From Schaalia georgiae DSM 6843 (GTDB lineage Bacteria; Actinomycetota; Actinomycetes; Actinomycetales; Actinomycetaceae): DNA of 64,000 bases. Where the stretch lies: assembly GCF_000429245.1 (NCBI RefSeq), contig NZ_AUBM01000008.1:1-64000 (forward strand), written 5' to 3'. Every line of letters begins with the position of its first letter. The stretch's first letter is position 1. The notes under the pieces are model-generated. The model had not been told where the DNA came from. It did not search any database and was given only the letters and a program-made list of their open reading frames with translations. Of this stretch, positions 1 to 8,826 are shown piece after piece. Made by a program: the position numbers and the translations under genes.

Positions 1-2424
1 CGGGGTGAGCGCCGCTACGACAACGCAGACCGCGGCCGCGGCTTCCGCCGGGACGACCGGGGCGGACGCGGCTACGACCGCGACGACCAGCGCGGACCCA
101 AGCGCTTCGACCGAGGGAACCAGGGATACTCCAGCACGTCCAACACGGGCGAGTCCGCCTCACGGGACGGTGGTGGACCGGCGATCCCTGCGGGCGTGTC
201 CGCCGAGGAGCTCGACCCCCAGGCCCTGGTCGCGCTGGAGACCCTGTCCGGGCCGAACCGCGATATCGTTGCCCGCCATCTGGTGATGGCCGGACAACTC
301 ATCGACCTGGATCCACAGGAGGCTTACAAGCACGCCCAGGCCGCTGTGGCGCGCGCCGGGCGCGTCGACGTGGTCCGGGAGGCTGCGGCTCTGACGGCCT
401 ATGCCTCGGGGCGCTACGAGGAGGCGCTGCGGGAGGTGCGCGCTGTGCGCCGCATGCGCGGGGACGACTCCCTGCGCGCCGTTGAGGCGGATTCCGAGAG
501 GGGGCTCGGCCACCCCGAGAAGGCAGTCGAGATCGTTGACGCGGCCAGCACCGCTGGCATGGAGCTCTCCGAGCAGGTCGAGCTGGTCCTCGTCTCCTCG
601 GGCGCACGCGCCGACCTGGGCCAGTCTGATGTCGGCCTCGTGATCGTCGACGACGCCCTGGCCCGCCTCGGCGACGGCGCCGACGAGACGCTCATGCGCC
701 GTCTCATGGAGGTCAAGGCGGATCGCTTGCGCGAGCTCGGGCGCCACGACGAGGCGGACGAGACCCTGGCCGCCATGCCCGAGGAGATCGACGCCCCCGA
801 CATCGTGGACGTGTCGCTCTACCAGGACGCAGACGTGGACTCCAAGCGGTCCCCGCTGCGCGGCACCGAGGCCCCCCTGGCCGACCTCTACGACGTGGCC
901 CTGCTGGACCTGGACGGCACAGCGTGGGCGGGCGACCAGACCATCGACCATGCCGCAGACACGGTCCTGGCCTCGCGTGAGCGCGGTATGAAGAGCGCTT
1001 TCGTCACCAACAACGCGATGCGCACGCCCCAGCAGGTCGCTGACAAACTCAACGCCATGGGCTTCGAAGCGACCCCCGATATGGTCATGACTTCCGCTAT
1101 GGACGCCGCCGCGAATATGGCGGAGGAACTCGAGGAGGGCGCCAAGGTCTTCATGATCGGTGGCGAGGGACTGCGCCAGGCGCTTGCGGAGAACGGCTTC
1201 ACCGTGGTCGCGAGCGCCGACGACGAGCCCGTCGCCGTCGTGCAGGGCCTCGACAAGCAGGTCGACTGGAGCACCCTGAGCGAGGGGGCGTTCGCGATCC
1301 AGCGCGGTGCCGCCTACTACGCCACGAACCTCGACGCCACATTGCCCGAGGAACGGGGACAGGCCCTGGGGAACGGCGCCCTCGTGCGCGCCATACAGCA
1401 CGCCACCCGCAAGCGCCCCGTCGCGGCGGGCAAACCGGAGGCGAGCATCTACCAGCGCGGCGCGCGTCGGGTCGGTGGCGAGCGCCCCCTCGCCGTCGGC
1501 GACCGCTTGGAGACGGACATCATGGGCGCCGTTAACGCGCAGGTCCCCGCGATGCACGTGCTCACCGGTGTCCACGGAGCGCAGGACGTCCTGCGCGCGC
1601 CCCGGGGCCAGCGCCCCTCGTTCCTGGCGCGCGACATGCGCGGTCTGCTCGAGGCCCACCCCGGCCCCAAGCACCACCGGGACGGAACGTGGACCTGCGG
1701 CTTCTCGCAGGTGGCGAAGGTCGCCCGCTCGGGTGCGCTCACGCTCGACGACATCGAGCTCGTGGACGGCCAAGCGGTGACGATCGACTCCTACCGGGCC
1801 CTCGCGGCCGCCGCATGGGAGTACGCCGACGAGGTCGGCGAGCCGCGCTGCCCGCGGATCACTGTCGTTGACAACGACGATCCGACGGGCGTTGTCGCAG
1901 CGCCCGAACCGGAGGAAGACGCCGAGGCCGCGGGGGCCATTGCCTCCGAAGAAACGCTGACCGAACCGGAGAAAGGCGCCGGTTCCGCCGACGGGGCCTC
2001 CCCTGAGGACACCGGCACTGCGGCCGCGGTCGGCGCACAGACCGAGGCGAACCATGACGAGGCCGACGGCGATGGCGCGCAGGCGCCCGCAGGACCGGCC
2101 GGCGCAAATGGGGCCGGCGCCGGGGCGGACTCCGCTGAGGGCGCCCCGGAGCAGGACCCGGCCGTGCCCGACCGGGACTCTGAAGCGCCCGCAGAGGAGG
2201 TGGGCGGGGTCCCCGCGGATTCCGCCTCCGGCACCGGGGCGCCCGGCGGTCCCGACGCGGATGCCGCTCCCGATCCCGAAGCCGTCACCGATCTGGAGGA
2301 TGTGGCCGCTGCTGCCGACTCCCTGCCCGATCCCGCGGACCAGATCCCTGAGTTCCTGCCGGGCGAGGAGGAACTGGAAGCGTTACTGGCCGAGACCTCC
2401 GGCATGGACGAGGACGGGCGATGA
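1..2424 (+). CDS. HAD-IIA family phosphatase, 5' end outside window
   Basis: The frame is open from base 1, so the start lies upstream of the window. The first ~50 visible residues are rich in Arg, Gly, Asp and Tyr (RGRGFRRDDRGGRGYDRDD), a disordered RGG-like region. A GTG at 196 opens the same frame but would cut this region off. A helical, repeat-like segment follows, then the HAD core: motif I LLDLDGTAW (D303 and D305 counted from base 1), motif II in VTNNAMRTP, motif III Lys in AGKPEAS and motif IV GDRLETDI. The C-terminal ~180 residues are Ala/Pro/Glu-rich and look disordered. Family members dephosphorylate small phosphate esters; the M. tuberculosis neighbour of tlyA, Rv1692, is a glycerol-3-phosphate phosphatase, so that activity is plausible here by context only. 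The gene overlaps the next one by ATGA. Confidence 0.88.
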   Translation, partial: RGERRYDNADRGRGFRRDDRGGRGYDRDDQRGPKRFDRGNQGYSSTSNTGESASRDGGGPAIPAGVSAEELDPQALVALETLSGPNRDIVARHLVMAGQLIDLDPQEAYKHAQAAVARAGRVDVVREAAALTAYASGRYEEALREVRAVRRMRGDDSLRAVEADSERGLGHPEKAVEIVDAASTAGMELSEQVELVLVSSGARADLGQSDVGLVIVDDALARLGDGADETLMRRLMEVKADRLRELGRHDEADETLAAMPEEIDAPDIVDVSLYQDADVDSKRSPLRGTEAPLADLYDVALLDLDGTAWAGDQTIDHAADTVLASRERGMKSAFVTNNAMRTPQQVADKLNAMGFEATPDMVMTSAMDAAANMAEELEEGAKVFMIGGEGLRQALAENGFTVVASADDEPVAVVQGLDKQVDWSTLSEGAFAIQRGAAYYATNLDATLPEERGQALGNGALVRAIQHATRKRPVAAGKPEASIYQRGARRVGGERPLAVGDRLETDIMGAVNAQVPAMHVLTGVHGAQDVLRAPRGQRPSFLARDMRGLLEAHPGPKHHRDGTWTCGFSQVAKVARSGALTLDDIELVDGQAVTIDSYRALAAAAWEYADEVGEPRCPRITVVDNDDPTGVVAAPEPEEDAEAAGAIASEETLTEPEKGAGSADGASPEDTGTAAAVGAQTEANHDEADGDGAQAPAGPAGANGAGAGADSAEGAPEQDPAVPDRDSEAPAEEVGGVPADSASGTGAPGGPDADAAPDPEAVTDLEDVAAAADSLPDPADQIPEFLPGEEELEALLAETSGMDEDGR

Positions 2425-2582
2425 CCAGCCTGTCCAGCCAGGTCGACGCCCAGCTGGCCGACTTCGACCAGCTGGGCGCCCAAGCGCGCGTCGACGTGCT
2501 GACCGCCATCGACTCCCAGCTGCGCCAGGGCCTCGATTCGCCGGCCGCTCCGCCAGCCCCCGGAGCGCTAGGAGAAGCGTGA
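2421..2582 (+). CDS. 53-residue conserved small protein between HAD phosphatase and tlyA
   Basis: ATG at 2421 overlaps the phosphatase stop (ATGA), and the stop overlaps the tlyA GTG (GTGA), so the frame is translationally coupled on both sides. The product starts MTSLSSQVDAQL, is predicted helical and ends in an Ala/Pro tail. M. tuberculosis carries a similarly small gene, Rv1693, at the same position, which supports a real gene. No function is known; a role tied to TlyA or to the ribosome would be a guess. Confidence 0.7.
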   Translation: MTSLSSQVDAQLADFDQLGAQARVDVLTAIDSQLRQGLDSPAAPPAPGALGEA

Positions 2583-3412
2583 GACTGAGGAGACTCGACT
2601 CCGAACTGGTGCGGCGCGGCATCGCGCGCTCGCGCGGACACGCCCAGGAGCTCATCGAATCCGGCCGCGTGCGGTTGGACGGGGAAGTCGTGCTCAAGCC
2701 GGCGCGCCAGATGAACCCCGCCCAGGCCGTCGTCGTCGCCCAGGGGGACGACGCGGACTACGTCTCGCGGGGCGCCCACAAACTGGCTGGAGCCCTCGAC
2801 GCACTGGGGGACGCCGCGCCCGTCATCGCGGGCAGGCGGTGCCTGGACGCAGGCGCGTCGACGGGGGGGTTCACGGACGTGCTGCTGCGGCGCGGCGCGT
2901 CCTCGGTGGTGGCCGTCGACGTCGGCTACGGACAACTGGCGTGGAAACTCCAGACCGACCCCCGCGTCCACGTGCTCGACCGTACGAACGTGCGGACGCT
3001 GGACCCCGGCGCCGTGGCGCCCGCGCCGCAGGTGGTCGTCGGCGACATGTCGTTCATCTCGCTGACGCTGGTGATCCCGGCACTGGTGGCGGCAGCGGCC
3101 CCGGACGCGGACTTCCTGCTCATGGTCAAACCCCAGTTCGAGATCGGCAAAGAGCGCCTGGGGCGCGGGGGAGTGGTGCGCGACCCCGCGCACCACGTGG
3201 AGACCGTGGAGAAGGTGGCGCGCTGCGCCCTGGCGGAGGGACTCGCGATCGCCGCCGTTCAGGCGTCCCCGCTGCCGGGGCCCAGCGGCAATATCGAGTA
3301 TTTTATTCACATGCGCAAAGGCCACCCGACGCCGATCGACCCGAACACGCTCACCGACCACATCCGCGACGCAGTGCGCCGCGGCCCAGCGGGCGGGGTG
3401 CGGCATGGCTGA
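2579..3412 (+). CDS. tlyA: TlyA 16S/23S rRNA 2'-O-methyltransferase
   Basis: 277 residues, close to the usual ~268. An N-terminal S4 RNA-binding domain (about residues 3-60) precedes a Rossmann SAM-methyltransferase domain with motif GASTGG at 92-97. The FtsJ-like tetrad is visible: Lys in RGAHKL, Asp in GDMSF, Lys in VKPQFE and Glu in NIEYF. Known TlyA enzymes methylate ribose in 16S helix 44 and 23S helix 69, and their loss gives capreomycin resistance. The GTG start at 2579 is preceded by AGGAGA inside the upstream gene; starts further upstream would run far into the HAD gene. Confidence 0.93.
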   Translation: MRLRRLDSELVRRGIARSRGHAQELIESGRVRLDGEVVLKPARQMNPAQAVVVAQGDDADYVSRGAHKLAGALDALGDAAPVIAGRRCLDAGASTGGFTDVLLRRGASSVVAVDVGYGQLAWKLQTDPRVHVLDRTNVRTLDPGAVAPAPQVVVGDMSFISLTLVIPALVAAAAPDADFLLMVKPQFEIGKERLGRGGVVRDPAHHVETVEKVARCALAEGLAIAAVQASPLPGPSGNIEYFIHMRKGHPTPIDPNTLTDHIRDAVRRGPAGGVRHG

Positions 3413-4238
3413 TCGTGTCATGCTGGTCCGCCACGTGGCGAGGCCCGAAGCGATCCATGCCGCCGAGTCCGTGAAGACGGAGCTCGAAGCGCTCGGCATT
3501 GAGGTCGTCACAGAGGGATCGGCCGCCGACATCGACCTGGTGCTCGCGATGGGGGGCGACGGCACTTTCCTGGCCGCGGCCTCGCACGCCCGGCAGCACG
3601 ACGTGCCGCTGCTCGGCGTCAACGCCGGGCACATGGGGTTCCTCACGCAGCTGTCGAAGCGCGGCGTGGGGGAGGTGGCGGCCCGCATCGCAGAAGGCGA
3701 CTACCGCGTCGAGTCCCGCATGACCCTGGATGTGCGGGTGGACCGCCCCGACGGGACCACGGCCTCGAACTGGGCGCTCAACGAGGCGGTCGTCATGCAC
3801 ACGGACGTTGCCCACCCGGTGCACTTCGCCCTCATCGTCGATGGGCAGGAGGTCTCCACCTACGGCGCCGACGGCATGATCGTCTCCACGCCGACAGGGT
3901 CGACGGCCTACTCCTTCTCGGCCGGCGGCCCCGTGGTGTGGCCCGACACGGAAGCGGTCATCGTCGCCCCCCTGGCCGCGCACGGGCTGTTCACCCGCCC
4001 CCTGGTGCTCGGCCCGTCCTCGTGCCTGCAGATCGTGGTCCTCCGCGACATGTGGACCGCGCCGGAGATGTGGTGCGACGGCCTGCGCCGCGAGGAAGTC
4101 CCCGCCGGATCCACCGTGACCGCGCGTGTGGGATCCAGGCCCGTGCGCCTCGTGCGCGTCGACGACACCCCCTTCTCCGCGCGCCTCGTCACCAAGTTCA
4201 ACCTGCCGGTCGGCGGATGGAGGGGCACGGACGCATGA
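3405..4238 (+). CDS. nadK: NAD kinase
   Basis: 277 residues. The diacylglycerol-kinase-like fold is marked by GGDGT at residues 50-54, the NE motif in WALNEAVV and the STPTGSTAY loop near residues 160-170. It phosphorylates NAD to NADP in the cytosol. The ATG overlaps the tlyA stop by 8 bases and the stop overlaps recN by ATGA, so it is part of one operon. The tlyA-nadK-recN order is the usual actinobacterial one. Confidence 0.95.
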   Translation: MADRVMLVRHVARPEAIHAAESVKTELEALGIEVVTEGSAADIDLVLAMGGDGTFLAAASHARQHDVPLLGVNAGHMGFLTQLSKRGVGEVAARIAEGDYRVESRMTLDVRVDRPDGTTASNWALNEAVVMHTDVAHPVHFALIVDGQEVSTYGADGMIVSTPTGSTAYSFSAGGPVVWPDTEAVIVAPLAAHGLFTRPLVLGPSSCLQIVVLRDMWTAPEMWCDGLRREEVPAGSTVTARVGSRPVRLVRVDDTPFSARLVTKFNLPVGGWRGTDA

Positions 4239-5905
4239 TCACGTCCATCGACATCCGCAACCTCGGGGTCATCGCCGGGGCCCACGCGGACTTCGGCCCC
4301 GGGCTGACGGTGGTGACCGGCGAGACGGGGGCGGGCAAGACGATGGTGCTCTCCAGCCTGCTCCTGCTGCTGGGAGGGCGCGCCGACGCGGCACTGGTCC
4401 GCCAGGGCGCGGCGCGCCTCGACGTCGACGGGGTCTTCGAGGTCGACGAGGACACGGCAGAGCGCGCCGAGGAGGCGGGCGGCGTCGTCGAGGACGGCGA
4501 GCTCATCGTGGGGCGCACTGTCCCCGCACGCGGCAGGTCGCGGGCGCGCCTGGGAGGGCGCCCAGTGCCCGCCTCCGCCATCGCGGGAATCGTCGGGTCC
4601 ATGGTGACCATCCACGGCCAGTCCGACCAGATCCGCCTCACCTCCCAGAACGCCCAGCGCGAGGCCCTCGACCGGTTCGGGGGGGCGGCGCACCAGGGAC
4701 TTGTCGCGCGCTACCGGGGGGCGTTCCACGCCGCAGTCGCGGCGAAGAAGCGCCTCGACGCTGCGCTCGCCGACCGGGATGGGCGCGAGGAGGAGATCGA
4801 GGACCTCGCCGCCGCGACCGCGCGCATCGCCTCGCTCGGCCTGGCAGTGGGGGAGGAGGAGGAACTGGCCCGCGAATCAGCGCGGCTGACGAACGTCCAG
4901 GACCTGCGCGCCCACTGCGAGGCCGCCCAGGGCGCCCTGCGTGGCGGCGACTCCGTCCCCGGCGCGATCGACCTGGCGCGACAAGCCCTCGCCGAACTCG
5001 ACGGGGCGGGCCGCTACGACGAGTCGGTGGTGGAGATGTGCCAGCGCCTCCAGTCGCAGATCCTCGAGGTCGAGGCACTGGCCGATGACGTCTCCGCCTA
5101 CTCGCGCACCCTCGAGCCCGATCCGGCGGCCCTGGCGCGCGTCCACGAGCGCAGGGCCGCCATCAAGGACGCGCTGCGCGGGCGGGCCGGCGACATCGAG
5201 GGGCTCCTCGCCTGGAACGAGGCCGCCCTGGAGCGGCTGGAGGAGCTCTCCTCGCCCGACTCCGACCCTGAGGCCCTCGAGCGCGCCCTCGCCGCGGCGC
5301 AGGAGCGCGTCCTCGAGCTGGGTGGCCGTCTCAGCGAAGCGCGTCGGCGCCTCGCGGACTCCCTGTCGGCCCAGGTCGATGAGGAGTTGCGTGCCCTGTC
5401 CATGCCCGACGCCTCCCTGTCCATCGCGCTCACCCCCTCCAAGCCCACCTCCCACGGTTTGGAGACCATCGGCTTCCTGCTGCGCCCCCACCCCTCCGCC
5501 CCGCCCCGCCCCCTCGGATCGGGTGCTTCGGGCGGAGAGCTGTCGCGCGTGATGCTGGCCCTGGAGCTCATCCTGGGGCGCGACGGTTCTTCCTCGACCT
5601 TCGTCTTCGATGAGATCGACGCCGGAATCGGCGGCCAGACCGCCACGGAGGTCGGCGCCCGCCTGGCGCGCCTGGCGGAGGACCACCAGGTCATCGTCGT
5701 CACCCACCTCGCCCAGGTCGCCGCCTTCGCCTCCCACCACCTGGTGATCGCCAAGGACGACGGGACCACGTCCGTGCGCGTCGTCACCGGAGTCGACAGG
5801 GAGGCCGAACTCACCAGAATGATGGGTGGTGATCCGCACTCGCCGGCGGCGCGCCGCAACGTTATCGAGGTCCTGGGCTCGGCCGTGTCACAATCGCAGG
5901 GATGA
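4235..5905 (+). CDS. recN: DNA repair ATPase RecN
   Basis: 556 residues, SMC-like. Walker A GETGAGKT lies at residues 29-36. A long Ala/Glu/Arg-rich coiled-coil middle follows, then the ABC signature in GASGGELSRV and Walker B FVFDEIDAGIGG near the C terminus. RecN acts at double-strand breaks in recombinational repair. It overlaps nadK (ATGA) and steA (ATGA). The coiled-coil hinge is shorter than in SMC, as expected for RecN. Confidence 0.95.
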   Translation: MITSIDIRNLGVIAGAHADFGPGLTVVTGETGAGKTMVLSSLLLLLGGRADAALVRQGAARLDVDGVFEVDEDTAERAEEAGGVVEDGELIVGRTVPARGRSRARLGGRPVPASAIAGIVGSMVTIHGQSDQIRLTSQNAQREALDRFGGAAHQGLVARYRGAFHAAVAAKKRLDAALADRDGREEEIEDLAAATARIASLGLAVGEEEELARESARLTNVQDLRAHCEAAQGALRGGDSVPGAIDLARQALAELDGAGRYDESVVEMCQRLQSQILEVEALADDVSAYSRTLEPDPAALARVHERRAAIKDALRGRAGDIEGLLAWNEAALERLEELSSPDSDPEALERALAAAQERVLELGGRLSEARRRLADSLSAQVDEELRALSMPDASLSIALTPSKPTSHGLETIGFLLRPHPSAPPRPLGSGASGGELSRVMLALELILGRDGSSSTFVFDEIDAGIGGQTATEVGARLARLAEDHQVIVVTHLAQVAAFASHHLVIAKDDGTTSVRVVTGVDREAELTRMMGGDPHSPAARRNVIEVLGSAVSQSQG

Positions 5906-7068
5906 GAGACACACCCACATCCGACGACATCCAGGGGCGCGTCCGCGTCGACGAGCGCCCAAGGGCCCTGGCCACGCGCCTTGAGGCCGGCGAGATCGCG
6001 GTCATCGACCGCCCGGACCTGGACCGCCAGTCCGCGCTCGCCTTGGCCGCGCGCCAGCCCGCGGCGGTCCTCAACGCCGCGCCCTCCGCGACGGGGCGCC
6101 ACAAGGTCCTGGGGGCGGTCGCACTCCTGGACGCGGGGATCCCCCTGATCGACGATCTCGGCCAGGACATCATGACCGTGCGCGAGGGGGAGCGGATCAG
6201 GATCGTGGGTGACCGCGTCCTGCGCGGCGGCTCGGTCGTCGCCAGCGGGCGCAGGGTCGCCGGAGAGGACATCGCAGCGGAGGACGACACGGGCCTGGCG
6301 ACCCAGGTCGAGGCGTTCACCGCCTCCATCGACGGCTACCTGGCGCTCGACGGGGACCTGCTCATACGCGGGGAGGGGAGCCCCCAGCTGGCGGGCATCG
6401 TGGACTCGCGGCCCGTACTGCTGGTCGTCGACGGCCCGCGCCTGGCTGAGGACCTGGCCGTCCTGGGGCCCTGGCGCAGGGAGGCCGCTCCCATCGTCGT
6501 GGCCGTGGACGCGGGGGCCGACGCCGCCCTGGCCCACAGGATCACCCCCCACGTCGTCGTCGGCGACGCCACTTTGATGGGCGAGAAGGCCATCCGCAAG
6601 GCCAAGCGCGTGGTCGTGCGCGTCGGCTCCGACGGCATCGCGCCCGGGCGCGAGCGCCTGGACCGGATGGGCGTGCCCTATGAGACAGTGACGATGTCGG
6701 GCAGCGCCCAGGACGCGGCCTGCGTCGTCGCCACCCACGCGGGCGCCTCGGCGATCGTCACAGCGGGCATGGAGCGGGGCCTCGACGACTTCCTCGACCA
6801 GGGGCGCGCCGCCATGGCCCCGGCGTTCTTCTCGCGCCTGGTCGCCGGGGACCTGCTGATCGCCCCCAGGGCGGTCGCCGCGACGCACAAGCCCCGGCCC
6901 AGGGGGTGGGCGCTGGTGCTCCTCGCCGTGGTGGCGCTGGCGCTCATGGGCGCCGCCCTGTGGTCGACCCCGTGGGGCAACGACGCCTTCCACCGCCTCT
7001 TCGGCCTCGTCACCCACCTGTCCACCGGGCCCGGTTACGCGCAGGCCCTGATCGGAGGAGTCCTATGA
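5902..7068 (+). CDS. steA: SteA-like cytokinesis-associated protein with thiamine-pyrophosphokinase-like fold
   Basis: 388 residues. The middle carries a thiamine-pyrophosphokinase-like region (VDAGADAAL, HVVVGDAT) without obvious catalytic completeness. One hydrophobic segment near the C terminus (ALVLLAVVALALMGAALW) suggests a single membrane anchor. In Corynebacterium, SteA and SteB form a complex that controls septal cell-wall hydrolysis. Position after recN and before steB, with ATGA overlaps on both sides, supports the assignment (Rv1697 position). Confidence 0.85.
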   Translation: MRDTPTSDDIQGRVRVDERPRALATRLEAGEIAVIDRPDLDRQSALALAARQPAAVLNAAPSATGRHKVLGAVALLDAGIPLIDDLGQDIMTVREGERIRIVGDRVLRGGSVVASGRRVAGEDIAAEDDTGLATQVEAFTASIDGYLALDGDLLIRGEGSPQLAGIVDSRPVLLVVDGPRLAEDLAVLGPWRREAAPIVVAVDAGADAALAHRITPHVVVGDATLMGEKAIRKAKRVVVRVGSDGIAPGRERLDRMGVPYETVTMSGSAQDAACVVATHAGASAIVTAGMERGLDDFLDQGRAAMAPAFFSRLVAGDLLIAPRAVAATHKPRPRGWALVLLAVVALALMGAALWSTPWGNDAFHRLFGLVTHLSTGPGYAQALIGGVL

Positions 7069-7967
7069 TCAACTTCCGCTACCACGTCGTGTCCGTGATC
7101 GGTATCTTCGTCGCTCTCGCAGTCGGCATCGTCCTGGGGGCAGGCCCCCTGCAGGCGCGCATCAACTCGGCGATGGCCCCCGGCGAGCAGACGCAGGCCG
7201 CGTCCGAGCAGGCAGCCGAGCTCAGTGCCCAGGCGAGCGCGGAAGCCGCGGGCCTCAAAGAGCTGGCCACCGCGCGCCTCGGCCAGTCACTGGCCGGCAA
7301 GTCCGTGGTGGTGCTCACCCTGCCGGGGGCGCGCAGCGAGGACGTGACCAGTGTGCGCGAAACGCTCACCGGCGCGGGCGCCCAGGTGGTCGGAGCCATC
7401 ACCCTTTCCGACAACTGGGACTCCCAGGCCATGTCGCAGTACCGCACGACGCTGTCGACCACGCTCGCCTCGCACCTGTCCAACCCGGCGGCCGCGACCG
7501 CCAGCGCGGACGCCGTGATCGGCTACTCCATCGCGCAGGTCGTCTCCTCCACGGACTCCGAGTCCAACCTGCTGTCCCAGATCCTCACTGACAAGACCAC
7601 GCCGATCATGACCATCGACGAGGACCCGAAGGGCGCCGGACAGATGCTGGTCGCCATCGGCCCGCGCCCCGACGCCCAGGGCTCCAAGTCCACCACCGCC
7701 CCCGCCGTCGAGCGGTCGGCCGACGCGTGGGCGGGACTGGGCCAAGCCGTTGGCGCCACTTCCGGAGTGGTCCTGGGCGATGCCTCCGCCAAGGGATCCC
7801 TCGTGGCGCAGTTGCGCGCCCAGGGGGTCGCCGTGACGACGGTCGATTCGGTGGGCACCACGCTCGGTGCCGTGGACACGGCCCTCGCCCTCGCCTCGCC
7901 GTCCGCGTCGGCCCGCGCCTACGGCGTGGGGACGGGCGCGCAGTCGGCGGTGCCCAGCGGCAGTTGA
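7065..7967 (+). CDS. steB: SteB/MctB-like membrane-anchored secreted protein
   Basis: 300 residues. The N terminus starts MINFRYHVVSVIGIFVALA and forms one uncleaved membrane anchor (about residues 7-27). An Ala/Gln/Glu-rich coiled-coil region and an extracytoplasmic domain follow. This is the family of M. tuberculosis Rv1698 (MctB, linked to copper tolerance) and of corynebacterial SteB (partner of SteA). Both readings are possible; the adjacent steA favours a cell-separation role. RBS GGAGG lies about seven bases before ATG 7065, inside steA. Confidence 0.83.
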   Translation: MINFRYHVVSVIGIFVALAVGIVLGAGPLQARINSAMAPGEQTQAASEQAAELSAQASAEAAGLKELATARLGQSLAGKSVVVLTLPGARSEDVTSVRETLTGAGAQVVGAITLSDNWDSQAMSQYRTTLSTTLASHLSNPAAATASADAVIGYSIAQVVSSTDSESNLLSQILTDKTTPIMTIDEDPKGAGQMLVAIGPRPDAQGSKSTTAPAVERSADAWAGLGQAVGATSGVVLGDASAKGSLVAQLRAQGVAVTTVDSVGTTLGAVDTALALASPSASARAYGVGTGAQSAVPSGS

Positions 7968-8039
7968 GCGGCCAGCGCCTCCTATACGATTACGATGGTG
8001 CGGGCCGCGCGCAGACCGCAGAGCAATGACGGAGTGACA

Positions 8040-8669
8040 GTGAGCGAATCGCACAGGATCGAGGACGCCCGAGCCCCCAGGCCCGTGGAGTCCCAGACCG
8101 TCCTGGCCCGGGGGATAGTGGTCGACTTCTGTGAGGACCGGGTGGTCGTCGAGGAGGGCAAGGACCCGGTGTGCCGCCAGTACACGCGCCATCCGGGGGC
8201 CGTTGGCGTGGTCGCGCTGCGCGGGCCGGCGGGCGAGGAGGAGGTGCTGCTGCTGCGCCAGTACCGCCACCCCGTGCGCGCCGAGCTGTGGGAGATCCCC
8301 GCGGGGCTGCTCGACGTGGAGGGCGAAGAACCGGTCGTGGCCGCCCAACGGGAACTCGCCGAGGAGGCGGACCTGGAAGCGGGCCAGTGGGATGTCCTCG
8401 TCGACTACTTCACCTCCCCGGGCGGCTCCACCGAACCCATCCGCGTCTTCCTGGCCCGCGATCTGGCCCCGACGGGCACGGCCTTCGAGCGCAGTGACGA
8501 GGAAGCCGGCATCAAGACCGCGTGGGTGGGCCTCGACGAGGCTGTCGCCGCAGTCCTGGACGGCCGGATCCACAATCCGAACTCCGTCGCAGGACTGCTG
8601 GCGGCCCACGCGGCGCGCGCGGACCGGTGGGCGTCTCTGCGCCCCGCCGCGTCCCCCTGGTTCCGCTGA
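8040..8669 (+). CDS. NUDIX hydrolase, ADP-ribose pyrophosphatase type
   Basis: 209 residues from GTG 8040, which has GGAG about seven bases upstream. An in-frame ATG at 7995 follows a -10-like TATACGAT by a few bases, so a longer, leaderless form is possible. The Nudix box reads GE, then seven residues, then RELAEEADL; the usual Gly near its end is replaced by Asp. The ADP-ribose pyrophosphatase type hydrolyses ADP-ribose to AMP and ribose-5-phosphate. The homologous position in M. tuberculosis is Rv1700, which follows pyrG there; no pyrG is present here. Confidence 0.87.
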   Translation: MSESHRIEDARAPRPVESQTVLARGIVVDFCEDRVVVEEGKDPVCRQYTRHPGAVGVVALRGPAGEEEVLLLRQYRHPVRAELWEIPAGLLDVEGEEPVVAAQRELAEEADLEAGQWDVLVDYFTSPGGSTEPIRVFLARDLAPTGTAFERSDEEAGIKTAWVGLDEAVAAVLDGRIHNPNSVAGLLAAHAARADRWASLRPAASPWFR

Positions 8670-8709
8670 GGGGCCCGGCCGCTAGCGCGGGCCGTTGGTC
8701 CTGGCGGAT

Positions 8710-8732
8710 GTGTGCGGATTTACAACGCACAC
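8710..8732. promoter_or_regulatory. Perfect 7-bp inverted repeat upstream of sufR
   Basis: GTGTGCG at 8710-8716 and CGCACAC at 8726-8732 flank a 9-base AT-rich centre, followed by GGGTTTTC. It lies about 95 bases before sufR and 40 after the NUDIX stop. It may be a weak terminator for the NUDIX gene or an operator for the suf operon; it does not match the mycobacterial SufR site I remember (ACACT-N5-TGTGA). Confidence 0.4.
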
Positions 8733-8826
8733 GGGTTTTCGCAACGCTCTTCTATCGAAATTGAAGTAGACTCGTGTCAGAAAAGCGCGCGGGCCCCGCC
8801 CGCGCCACGACGGGACGGGAGGAACC

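Noticed and set aside
196-198. GTG 196 as the start of the HAD phosphatase
   Set aside because: The frame stays open to base 1 with biased, protein-like composition, and no RBS precedes the GTG.
160-2055. 631-codon open frame on the minus strand opposite the HAD gene
   Set aside because: Shadow frame caused by high third-position GC; no domain motif, no RBS, and the plus strand gene has clear catalytic motifs.
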